From Candidatus Rhodoferax mariagerensis (GTDB lineage Bacteria > Pseudomonadota > Gammaproteobacteria > Burkholderiales > Burkholderiaceae_C): a stretch of DNA of 64,000 bases. The position numbers and the translations under genes are program-made. Positions 17,058 to 24,763 of this stretch are shown here, piece after piece (positions within the stretch are counted from its first letter, which is position 1; each line of letters begins with the position of its first letter). The DNA is taken from assembly GCA_016719055.1 (NCBI GenBank), contig JADKAW010000042.1, forward strand, positions 62,001-126,000, read 5' to 3'. The notes under the pieces were generated by a model, which was given only the letters and a program-made list of their open reading frames with translations, ran no database searches and was not told where the DNA came from.

Positions 17058-18203
17058 ATGAAATTTACCCTGAAAAAACTGGCCGTTGGCGCGGCATTGG
17101 CACTCGGCACCCTGGCTGCCATGGCCGCAGACCCGATCAAGATAGGCTCGGTGCTGTCGGTCACCGGCCCGGCCGCCTTTTTGGGCGACCCCGAGCTCAA
17201 AACCCTGCAGATGTATGTGGAAGACATCAACAAAAAAGGGGGTCTGCTGGGTCGCAATCTGGAACTGGTGCACTATGACGACGGCAGCGACGCTGGCAAG
17301 GCCAACGGTTTTGGCAAACGACTGATTGATGATGACAAGGTCGACATCATTGTGGGCGGCACCACCACCGGTGCCACCATGTCGATGGCACCGCTGGTGG
17401 AAAAGGCCGGTGTGCCGTTTATCTCCCTGGCCGGGGCCGTGGTGATTGTGGAGCCCGTCAAGAAGTGGGTTTTCAAAACGCCACACACTGACCGCATGGC
17501 CGCCGAAAAAGTGTTTGAAGACATGAAAAAACGCGGCCTGACCAAAGTGGCGCTGTTCTCCGAGAGCAGCGGGTTTGGCCAGTCGGGCAAGAAAGAGACC
17601 GAAGCGGTGGCCGGCAAATACGGCATCACCCTGGTGGCCAACGAAACCTATGGCCCCAAAGACACCGACATGAGCCCGCAACTCACCAAGATTCGCAACG
17701 CGCCTGGTGTGCAGGCGGTGTTCATCTTCGGTTTGGGCCAGGGCCCGGCCATTGCCACCAAAGGCTACAAACAGCTTGGCATGACATTGCCGCTTTACCA
17801 CGCGCATGGTGTGGCGTCTGACGAGTTCATCAAGCTCGCTGGCCCCGCCTCGGAAGGCGTGCGCCTGCCCGCCGCTGCGCTGCTGATTGCCAACAAGCTG
17901 GCTGCCAATGACCCGCAAAAAGCCGTGGCCGAAGGCTATTCAAGCGCTTTCAGCGCCAAATGGAAGACCGATGTGTCAACCTTTGGTGGCCACGCTTTTG
18001 ATGGCCTGATGCTGGCAGTGGACGCAATCAAGCGTGCCGGTGGCACCGACAAGGCCAAGGTGCGTGATGCGATTGAAGCCACCAAGGGTTTTGTCGGCAC
18101 CGGCGGTGTGGTCAACATGTCGGCCACCGACCACATGGGCCTGGACCTGTCGGCGTTTCGCATGCTGGAGATCAAGAACGGCGACTGGACGCAGGCGAAC
18201 TAA
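17058..18203 (+). CDS. livK: Liv-type periplasmic substrate-binding protein
   Basis: A 381-residue periplasmic-binding-protein type 1 (Peripla_BP_6). A Sec signal peptide (MKFTLKKLAVGAALALG onward, cut after AMA) is followed by DPIKIGSVLSVTGPAAFLGD, the standard N-terminus of LivK-like proteins. The ATG at 17,058 follows CTGAAGGAGAC; an in-frame start at 16,920 has no such site. It is probably the capture component for the LivHMGF importer at the left end, 13 kb away. An aromatic acid ligand such as phenylacetate is inferred from location. Confidence 0.9.
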   Translation: MKFTLKKLAVGAALALGTLAAMAADPIKIGSVLSVTGPAAFLGDPELKTLQMYVEDINKKGGLLGRNLELVHYDDGSDAGKANGFGKRLIDDDKVDIIVGGTTTGATMSMAPLVEKAGVPFISLAGAVVIVEPVKKWVFKTPHTDRMAAEKVFEDMKKRGLTKVALFSESSGFGQSGKKETEAVAGKYGITLVANETYGPKDTDMSPQLTKIRNAPGVQAVFIFGLGQGPAIATKGYKQLGMTLPLYHAHGVASDEFIKLAGPASEGVRLPAAALLIANKLAANDPQKAVAEGYSSAFSAKWKTDVSTFGGHAFDGLMLAVDAIKRAGGTDKAKVRDAIEATKGFVGTGGVVNMSATDHMGLDLSAFRMLEIKNGDWTQAN

Positions 18204-18310
18204 GCCAAGCGGCACCCAACCCGCAAACAGGAGGGGTAGAGCGGTCTTCGCATGCGGAGCCGCCCCCCCATGTTTGCTAAACCGTTACTCACTTCGTCAA
18301 TATCAGTCCC

Positions 18311-19102
18311 ATGTTTGAAACCCTCGACATCGAGCGCACCGGCCCGGTCGCCACCCTCTGGATGAACCGTCCGCAAGTGTTCAATGCCTTTAACGAGACG
18401 CTGATCGCGGAGCTGGATGCGGCCTGCCAGCAGCTCGATGCCGACCCCAGCGTGCGCGTGGTCGTGCTGGGTGGTCGCGGCAAACACTTTTCGGCTGGTG
18501 CCGACCTGAACTGGATGCGCCGGGCCGCTGAGGGCAGCGAAGCCGACAACCTGGCGGATGCCCGGCGTTTTGCCGGTATGTTGCGCCGGCTTGCCAGTCT
18601 GTCCAAACCGACCATTGCGCGCGTGCAGGGCGCGGCACTCGGTGGTGGCACCGGGCTGGCTGCCGCCTGCGACATGGCGGTGGCCAGCAGCGATGCGAGT
18701 TTTGCCACGTCAGAGGTCAAGTTTGGCATCATCCCGGCCGTCATCAGCCCCTATGTGCTGCGGGCCATTGGTCCGCGCCATGCGCTGCGCTATTTTCAAA
18801 GTGCCGAAAAAATCAGCGCCGAGCGCGCCATGATGCTGGGCCTGGTCAGCGAAGTCACGGCGGTGGGCGCACTGGATGCCGGTGTGAACGCGCTGGTTGA
18901 GCCGCTGCTGGCCGGTGGCCCGCAAGCCCAAAAAGCCGCCAAGGACCTGATCGAAGCCATCAAGGGGCGTCCGATCGATGCGGTGACGCTCGAAGAAACC
19001 GCCCGGCGCATCGCCGCACAGCGCGCCACCCCGGAAGGCCGTGACGGCGTGGCGGCCTTTCTCGACAAACGCCCACCGGCCTGGCTGGCGAAAGTGTCCT
19101 AG
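18311..19102 (+). CDS. Enoyl-CoA hydratase/isomerase family protein
   Basis: A 263-residue crotonase-fold protein within the paa cluster. It has the oxyanion-hole motif GKHFSAGADLNWMRR and one catalytic Glu in FATSEVKFGIIPA. The position of the first hydratase Glu is occupied by Gly in ALGGGTGLAAACD. SEVKFGIIPAVISPYVLRAIG resembles methylglutaconyl-CoA hydratase (LiuC) more than canonical PaaF. It may supply the PaaF hydratase step, or belong to leucine/isoprenoid breakdown; the location between the binding protein and paaA favours the first. Confidence 0.8.
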   Translation: MFETLDIERTGPVATLWMNRPQVFNAFNETLIAELDAACQQLDADPSVRVVVLGGRGKHFSAGADLNWMRRAAEGSEADNLADARRFAGMLRRLASLSKPTIARVQGAALGGGTGLAAACDMAVASSDASFATSEVKFGIIPAVISPYVLRAIGPRHALRYFQSAEKISAERAMMLGLVSEVTAVGALDAGVNALVEPLLAGGPQAQKAAKDLIEAIKGRPIDAVTLEETARRIAAQRATPEGRDGVAAFLDKRPPAWLAKVS

Positions 19103-19149
19103 CCAAGACCTGACACGCCATTTGTTTAACCCCACAGGAGACAGCACTG

Positions 19150-20163
19150 ATGTACACACAGTCTTTTAATGTGCAGGAGTCGCCTGGTGAAAAACCAGCG
19201 GCCCGCCCCTTGTCACTTGAAAACCCCGAGCAACAAGCCCGTTTTGACGCAAGAATAGCCGCCGACGGCAAGATCGAGCCGCAAGACTGGATGCCCGGTG
19301 CCTACCGCAAGACACTGCAGCGCCAGATCAGCCAACACGCCCACAGCGAAATTGTCGGCATGTTGCCCGAGGGCAACTGGATCAGCCGCGCGCCCAGCCT
19401 CAAACGCAAGGCGATTTTGATCGCTAAGGTGCAAGACGAAGGCGGTCATGGCCTGTACCTGTACAGCGCGGCTGAAACGCTGGGGCAGGGGCGTGACCAA
19501 ATGCTGGCCGACCTGCACAGCGGCCGTGCCAAATACAGCTCGATCTTCAACTACCCCGCGCTGAACTGGGCCGATGTCGGCACGATTGGCTGGCTGGTCG
19601 ATGGTGCGGCCATCATGAACCAGATTCCGCTATGCCGCTGCAGTTATGGCCCGTATGCCCGCGCCATGATCCGCGTCTGCAAAGAGGAATCCTTTCACCA
19701 GCGTCAGGGTTACGAGGCACTGCTGGTCATGATGCAGGGCACCGCCGAGCAGCGTGCCATGGTGCAGGATTCGGTCAACCGCTTCTGGTGGAAATGCCTG
19801 GCGATGTTTGGCCCACCTGACGCCAATAGCCCGCACAGCGAACAGGCCATGCGTTGGGGCATCAAGCGCATCAGCAACGACGATTTGCGACAGAAGTTCA
19901 TTGACGCGACCGTGCCGCAAGCCAATGTGCTGGGTGTGACCCTGCCCGACCCCAAGCTGAAATGGAACGAAGAGCGCCAGCACTATGACCATGGCGAGAT
20001 CGACTGGGACGAGTTCTGGGCCACGGTGAACGGCAATGGCCCGTGCAACCACGAGCGCCTGGCCACCCGTGTCAAAGCCCACAACGATGGCCAATGGGTG
20101 CGCGATGCGGCGCTTGCCTACGCGAATAAACACCAACTTAAACAAACCAAGGAAGCAGCATGA
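19150..20163 (+). CDS. paaA: Phenylacetyl-CoA epoxidase catalytic subunit PaaA
   Basis: A 337-residue ferritin-like di-iron monooxygenase subunit that inserts oxygen into the CoA-activated ring. Candidate iron-ligand motifs are DEGGHGLYLYSAAE near residue 97 and KEESFHQRQGYE near residue 178. Length and sequence match PaaA closely. A good ribosome binding site (CAGGAGACAG) precedes the ATG. It overlaps paaB by four bases. Confidence 0.96.
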   Translation: MYTQSFNVQESPGEKPAARPLSLENPEQQARFDARIAADGKIEPQDWMPGAYRKTLQRQISQHAHSEIVGMLPEGNWISRAPSLKRKAILIAKVQDEGGHGLYLYSAAETLGQGRDQMLADLHSGRAKYSSIFNYPALNWADVGTIGWLVDGAAIMNQIPLCRCSYGPYARAMIRVCKEESFHQRQGYEALLVMMQGTAEQRAMVQDSVNRFWWKCLAMFGPPDANSPHSEQAMRWGIKRISNDDLRQKFIDATVPQANVLGVTLPDPKLKWNEERQHYDHGEIDWDEFWATVNGNGPCNHERLATRVKAHNDGQWVRDAALAYANKHQLKQTKEAA

Positions 20164-20462
20164 GCACCACCACCCCCGCACTCAAAGACTGGCCCCTGTG
20201 GGAAGTATTTGTTCGCAGCAAACAAGGCCTGGAACACAAACACTGCGGCAGTCTGCACGCCAGTGACGCGCAGCATGCGCTGCAAATGGCGCGTGATGTC
20301 TACACCCGCCGCCAGGAAGGCGTCAGCATCTGGGTGGTACCTAGCAAGAGCATTGCAGCCAGCAGCCCGGACGACAAGGATGCGATGTTTGACCCGGCCG
20401 CCGACAAAATCTACCGTCACCCGACTTTCTATGACATCCCTGAAGAAGTGGGGCACATGTAA
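20160..20462 (+). CDS. paaB: Phenylacetyl-CoA epoxidase subunit PaaB
   Basis: A 100-residue small subunit of the PaaABCE complex, which bridges PaaAC units. The segment WEVFVRSKQGLEHKHCGSLH and the C-terminal DPAADKIYRHPTFYDIPEEV are typical. The start ATG overlaps the paaA stop, and its stop overlaps the paaC start, so translation is coupled. Confidence 0.95.
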   Translation: MSTTTPALKDWPLWEVFVRSKQGLEHKHCGSLHASDAQHALQMARDVYTRRQEGVSIWVVPSKSIAASSPDDKDAMFDPAADKIYRHPTFYDIPEEVGHM

Positions 20463-21250
20463 TGGCGGCGTATTTTCAAGACTACCTGCTGCACCTGGGC
20501 GACAACGCGGTCATTCTGGGCCAGCGCAACGCGCAGTGGTGTGGCCATGGCCCTGTCCTTGAAGAAGACCTGGCGCTGGCCAACAACAGCCTGGACCTGA
20601 TTGGTCAGGCGCGCCTGCTGTACCAGCATGTGGCTACCGTGCGCAAGGACGGCAAAAGCAGCGAAGACCTGCTGGCTTACTTTCGTGATGTGTCGGATTT
20701 CAAAAATTACACGTTGCTGGAGTTACCCCACAGCACCGCACTGGCACCCACCAGCAGTGGCGACCGGGATTACGCGGTAACGATTGGCCGCAACTTTCTC
20801 TACAGCGCCTTGATGGTGCTGGTGTGGGAAGGCCTGAAAAGTTCGACGGACGCACAACTGGCCGCCATTGCCGCCAAATCGCTGAAAGAGGCAAGCTACC
20901 ACCTGCGTCATGCCCGCGACTGGCTGCTGCGCCTGGGGGACGGCACCGACGAATCACACACCAGAATGCAGGCCGCTATTAACCATTTGATGCCTTACAC
21001 CCAGGAGTTCTGGGCACCGAGCGCTATGGAAACTGCAGTGGCCAAGAGTGGGCAGGGGGTTGACGCTCGCCAGTTGCAGGGCAGCTGGAATGCCATGGTG
21101 GACGAGGCGCTGGCGCAAGCCACATTGACGCGCCCGGCTGCTGGCGGCTTTGTCAGCACCGGCAAAACCGGCGTGCACTCCGAGCACCTGGGTTTTGTGC
21201 TGGCCGAGATGCAAAGCCTGGCCCGCGCCCACCCTGAAGCCGTCTGGTAA
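20462..21250 (+). CDS. paaC: Phenylacetyl-CoA epoxidase structural subunit PaaC
   Basis: A 262-residue ferritin-like partner of PaaA. Visible motifs are LGDNAVILGQRNAQWCGHGP at the start and AKSLKEASYHLRHARDWLLR in the middle. PaaC stabilises the catalytic PaaA subunit. It is followed by an inverted-repeat-rich gap of about 260 bases before paaD sequence. Confidence 0.95.
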   Translation: MAAYFQDYLLHLGDNAVILGQRNAQWCGHGPVLEEDLALANNSLDLIGQARLLYQHVATVRKDGKSSEDLLAYFRDVSDFKNYTLLELPHSTALAPTSSGDRDYAVTIGRNFLYSALMVLVWEGLKSSTDAQLAAIAAKSLKEASYHLRHARDWLLRLGDGTDESHTRMQAAINHLMPYTQEFWAPSAMETAVAKSGQGVDARQLQGSWNAMVDEALAQATLTRPAAGGFVSTGKTGVHSEHLGFVLAEMQSLARAHPEAVW

Positions 21251-21305
21251 CTCCCTGAGCCAGTAACCCACCCCCTCGGCAGCGATTTAAACGGATGTGC
21301 ATGAA

Positions 21306-21431
21306 TACCTGTCCCCACCCCAGCCCTCCCCCAGCGGGCGAGGGAGCAAGCCCAGCAGTCGACCGGCTGCCAGGCTGCGTTTGGCGGTTGCGCCTTCCCC
21401 CGCTGGGGGAGCTTTGGTATGGGGGCAGGTG
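21306..21431. repeat. CCCCCAGCGGG inverted repeat between paaC and paaD
   Basis: ACCTGTCCCCA with CTCCCCCAGCGGG on the left (21,306-21,338) is mirrored by CCCGCTGGGGGAG with GGGGGCAGGT on the right (21,399-21,431). A related but single-armed sequence (CCCAGCGGGGGAGGGAGC) lies near 45,385. It could attenuate transcription into paaDE. Confidence 0.55.
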
Positions 21432-21639
21432 GCTGGACCACATCACGATAAATCGCACCCAGCCTCTTGCCAGACTTTCCCCGCTGGGGGATGTATCACC
21501 GCCAATCCGCCATGAACATACTTCTATCTGATGGACCGGCTGCGCCTGCGGCCGGGATTCCTGGGCTCCCGGACGGACCGATTGCGCCAAAAAACAACCC
21601 ACTGATGCGTTTTATGCCACCTGGAACCTGCTGGAGTCA

Positions 21640-22110
21640 GTGACCGATCCCGAGATTCCGGTGGTGAATCTGCGCGAAATGGGCATTTTGCGCGCCGTGC
21701 GCCAGACTGCCACCGGGCTGGAGGTAGTCCTCACCCCGACCTACAGCGGCTGCCCGGCGATGAGCCAAATGGCCGATGACGTGGTCAATGCCTTGGCGCA
21801 AGCCGGCGTGGCCGCACGGGTGCTGACGCAGATTGCCCCGGCCTGGTCGACCGACTGGATGACCCCCGAGGCCCGCGATAAATTGCGCGCTTACGGCATT
21901 GCCCCACCGCACAGTTGCGCCTCGGTCGGCACCAACGTCATCCAGTTTGCTTCAAAAAAAATAGCTGGTGACGCTGAACTGACGGTGGCTTGCCCGCAAT
22001 GTGGCTCCATAAACACAACCGAGACCTCGCACTTTGGCTCGACCGCCTGCAAGGCGCTGTACCGCTGCCTGAGCTGCCTGGAACCCTTTGATTACTTCAA
22101 ACCTTATTAG
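21640..22110 (+). CDS. paaD: PaaD, epoxidase maturation protein (5' end uncertain)
   Basis: PaaD belongs to the DUF59/MIP18 family and is needed for iron-sulfur maturation of the epoxidase system. From the GTG at 21,640 it gives 156 residues: DPEIPVVNLREMGILR, TYSGCPAMSQM, and a C-terminal zinc-ribbon-like CPQCGS with CLSC. Family members carry about 20 more residues before DPEIPVV, and matching sequence (YATWNLLESVT) is open upstream in this frame but has no start codon. An ATG at 21,512 opens another frame that joins this one if a single A is added to the A6 run near 21,588. The true gene may therefore be 21,512-22,110. Confidence 0.85.
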   Translation: MTDPEIPVVNLREMGILRAVRQTATGLEVVLTPTYSGCPAMSQMADDVVNALAQAGVAARVLTQIAPAWSTDWMTPEARDKLRAYGIAPPHSCASVGTNVIQFASKKIAGDAELTVACPQCGSINTTETSHFGSTACKALYRCLSCLEPFDYFKPY

Positions 22111-22116
22111 GCCAAC

Positions 22117-23223
22117 ATGTCTACATCCCCCCGTTTTCACGACCTGCGCGTGGCCAGTGTCAGCCCGGAGGCGGCTGGCTCAGTGGCTATTAGCCTGAGC
22201 GTGCCCGATGCCCTGCTCGACAGCTTTGATTTCAAGCCGGGCCAATACCTCACCCTGCGCAGCAAGATTGACGGTGCCGACGTGCGCCGCAGTTACTCGA
22301 TCTGCTGCACCCACAGCCATCTGAAAAAGCACCGCCAGCTGGTGGTGGGGGTGCGCCCGATGAGCGGTGGCGTGTTTTCGAACTGGGCCGCGACCCAGCT
22401 CAAAGCCGGTGACACCTTGGCGGTGATGCCACCCGATGGCCGTTTTGTCTCCAGGCGCCCGCGCGCGCTGCACCGCGTCGGTTTTGCTGCGGGCTCGGGG
22501 ATCACGCCGATTTTGTCGATCATGGCCAGCAGTCTGGAAGACCAGCCTGATTCGAAATTCACCCTGGTCTATGGCAACCGCAGCATGGACAGTGTGATGT
22601 TCAACGAAGCGCTGCAAGACCTGAAAGACCGCTTTGCCGGGCGGCTGACGCTGATCCACATCCTGTCGCGCCAGGCGCAAGAGGCTGACCTGCTGCAAGG
22701 GCGAATCGATGGTGACAAGGTACGCGCCCTGATTGCCGCGCTGCTGCCGGTGGCCAGCATGGACGAGGTGTTTGTCTGCGGCCCCGAGGCCATGATCGAA
22801 GCCACCGAAAAAGCCTTGCTCGACGCCGGTGTGCCCGCAAAGCAGGTGCACACCGAACGCTTTACCTCACCCACCCTGGAAACACTGACACCCGAGGCGC
22901 GCCAGGCTGCTGTAGCCAACAGCATCAAGCTGCCCGCCGGTGGCCAGGTGGCGCTGACGGTGGTGCTGGACGGCAAATCACATGCGCTGCACATGAGCCC
23001 GGATCAGCATGTGCTGGACGTGGCCATGGCTGCTGGCCTTGATCTGCCTTTTTCGTGCAAGGGCGGTGTCTGCGCCACCTGTCGCTGCAAGGTCATGACC
23101 GGAGGCGTAACCATGGACAAGAACTTTGGCCTGGAAGCCTGGGAAACCGACAAGGGCTTTGTGCTGAGCTGCCAGTCGCGCCCAAGCAGTGAGGCTGTGA
23201 CCGTGAGTTTTGATGAACGCTGA
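22117..23223 (+). CDS. paaE: Phenylacetyl-CoA epoxidase reductase PaaE
   Basis: A 368-residue electron-transfer subunit. The N-terminal FAD domain contains RRSYSICC, the NAD(P)H domain FAAGSGITPILSI and VCGPEAMI, and the C-terminal plant-type [2Fe-2S] domain CKGGVCATCRCKV with a later CQS. It passes electrons from NADPH to the PaaA di-iron site. The ATG is six bases after paaD. Last gene of the paa cluster. Confidence 0.95.
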   Translation: MSTSPRFHDLRVASVSPEAAGSVAISLSVPDALLDSFDFKPGQYLTLRSKIDGADVRRSYSICCTHSHLKKHRQLVVGVRPMSGGVFSNWAATQLKAGDTLAVMPPDGRFVSRRPRALHRVGFAAGSGITPILSIMASSLEDQPDSKFTLVYGNRSMDSVMFNEALQDLKDRFAGRLTLIHILSRQAQEADLLQGRIDGDKVRALIAALLPVASMDEVFVCGPEAMIEATEKALLDAGVPAKQVHTERFTSPTLETLTPEARQAAVANSIKLPAGGQVALTVVLDGKSHALHMSPDQHVLDVAMAAGLDLPFSCKGGVCATCRCKVMTGGVTMDKNFGLEAWETDKGFVLSCQSRPSSEAVTVSFDER

Positions 23224-23299
23224 GAACGATAACGCAAGCGTTCTTCCAAGTCCGGACAGACTTGACCACACTTCGTATGGACAAGTCCGAGGCGCTGTA

Positions 23300-23599
23300 G
23301 CCGCGATAGGGGTAGAGAAGGACACCGTCCTCCCACTGGAGCTGATTGATCGCATTGCTGCACTGGTGCCACCACCACGCACGCATCGGCATCGCTACTT
23401 CGGGGTGCTGGCACCAAATTCGCCACTACGGGCGGCGGTGACGGCACTGGCCCAAGCCGTGCGTTTGGTAGCAAGCCTGGGTGGCCATCTTGGCCGCGCC
23501 GCCGATCCTCCTCCTGGCCATCAACTGATGTGGCAAGGCTACACCTGTCTGCAAATGATGTGCATGGGCTTCGCCCTTGGCTTGGAAAGCTCCGGGTGA
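23300..23599 (+). pseudogene. Chimeric transposase remnant (IS91-like and IS4-like pieces)
   Basis: A readable stretch encodes ELIDRIAALVPPPRTHRHRY then FGVLAPNSPLRAAVTALA (23,330-23,452), which is characteristic of the central part of IS91-family (Y2_Tnp) transposases. It continues in frame into LVASLGGHLGRAADPPPGHQ then LMWQGYTCLQ, resembling the C-terminus of IS4/Tn5-type transposases. Neither piece is complete. This is junk left by at least two insertion events downstream of paaE. Confidence 0.6.
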
Positions 23600-23635
23600 A
23601 AATAGTTGTGGGCAAAGGGCAGGCCTAGACGGGCA

Positions 23636-24052
23636 TCAAATGCGAAATGAACTGCGTCGTCCCAATCCCTCGGCAATAAATGCGAGTACCAACGAATTTA
23701 AAGAAACGCCTTCGGTTTTTGCCCTGGCTGCCAACTGAAGATGCATTGAACGGGGGAGTCTTGCCAAGACTTTTCCAGATGCCGATGCGGGCGTGAAATC
23801 GTCTGCATTGAACGCAGGCTCGGGCACCTCGCGTCCCATGTCAACCAGGGCGCTGACTGCCGTAATAAATGCCTCTCGGCCATCTTCAATCGCTTCGAGC
23901 TCAGTTGCACCGTCAGCCATCACGCCTGGAATATCGGGCATAGTAAACACGAATCCACCACCATCAGCCTCACTGATCGGACTAACCATATGGCTATATT
24001 CCTCAAATGCAAACGTTGGTTTCACTTTTTCAATTGTCTTGACGGTCATCAT
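23636..24052 (-). CDS. hicB: HicB-type antitoxin
   Basis: A 138-residue antitoxin. The partial RNase H fold shows GGGFVFTMPDIPGVMADGAT with EAIEDGREAF, and the C-terminus (ARLPRSMHLQLAARAKTEGV) is a ribbon-helix-helix DNA-binding domain, so it should repress its own operon. It begins inside the end of hicA with an ATGA overlap; a second ATG lies three bases further on. Confidence 0.88.
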   Translation of the reverse strand: MMTVKTIEKVKPTFAFEEYSHMVSPISEADGGGFVFTMPDIPGVMADGATELEAIEDGREAFITAVSALVDMGREVPEPAFNADDFTPASASGKVLARLPRSMHLQLAARAKTEGVSLNSLVLAFIAEGLGRRSSFRI

Positions 24053-24291
24053 TTTTGCTCCTGAATTTGATCAATCAGCGCAACAAAACGCTTGATGTAA
24101 ATGGCTTTGATTGGCCTGTGTGCAGGCACGGACAACGGGTCTTTTACCGAGGGATGCGAAAACACATGGTGACTACCACCGGTACTTCGCACCTCCAAGC
24201 CGTGCTGCTTGGCAACTGTGAGCAGTTTTGGCATAGCCCAATCGTTTGGGTTCTGACGCATTGCATCAAGAAGTTTTGCAGACGTGTTCAT
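24049..24291 (-). CDS. hicA: HicA-type mRNA interferase toxin
   Basis: An 80-residue double-stranded-RNA-binding-fold toxin. The catalytic His is in STGGSHHVFSHP, followed by the basic strand PIKAIYIKRF. In the HicAB family the toxin cleaves mRNA and is neutralised by HicB. Toxin gene first, antitoxin second, the usual order for hicAB. Both flanks are insertion-sequence debris. Confidence 0.88.
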   Translation of the reverse strand: MNTSAKLLDAMRQNPNDWAMPKLLTVAKQHGLEVRSTGGSHHVFSHPSVKDPLSVPAHRPIKAIYIKRFVALIDQIQEQK

Positions 24292-24362
24292 TGTTTGATG
24301 ATAGCATCAGTAGTATCAGAATGCTAGCCAGCATAAAGGGTCTGACACGCAATGCCGCGAAC

Positions 24363-24667
24363 TTAAGCCTTGTAAGCGAGTTTGGGGTGCGGTTTGACGT
24401 GATTTTTCGGCCTCTGCGTCTTTCTGCCCGGCCTACGTTTCACAGAATTGGCTCCCAGCAGTTCAAAAGCCTTACCCAGCAGCACTGCCACACTGTCCAA
24501 AGCCAGCACTATGCGCGGCATCAAACCAGCTTGGTTTCGTTCATGTTGATCACCATCCTTGGATGATCAACCTGCTGGCAATTGCTTGGGCTACTGAAGT
24601 CGCTTTGGGCTCATTCCTGGGTGGAAATACACGCGCCGCTTAGGCTCACACCTCGTTGGACAAGGCT
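24363..24667 (-). mobile_element. Internally deleted IS remnant
   Basis: The segment 24,527-24,667 is the reverse complement of 44,165-44,305 (141 bases, nearly identical), which is the left end and first codons (MNETKL) of the integrase-type transposase at 44,288. Beyond that, minus-strand sequence reads LMPRIVLALDSVAVLLGKAF and ends KPHPKLAYKA at a TAA at 24,363. That looks like a transposase C-terminus joined to its 5' end by a large internal deletion. The C-terminal identity is inference. Confidence 0.6.
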
Positions 24668-24763
24668 CTGGATTGAGTGTTAATGCAGTTCCCGGTATAG
24701 TCAGGTGACGTTGACAGCCAACGCATTCCATTCTGAAGCCGATGACGTTGCGGGGAACCCAAG

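Noticed and set aside
16998..17918. 306-codon minus-strand open frame opposite livK
   Set aside because: His/Gly-rich, no ribosome binding site, fully opposite the binding protein gene.
21597..21660. ATG at 21,605 as the paaD start
   Set aside because: It is in a different frame from the PaaD motif and stops at 21,641-21,643 after a few codons.
23040..24700. CRISPR array or tRNA gene near the mobile debris
   Set aside because: No regularly spaced repeats and no cloverleaf-forming sequence were seen here or elsewhere in the window.
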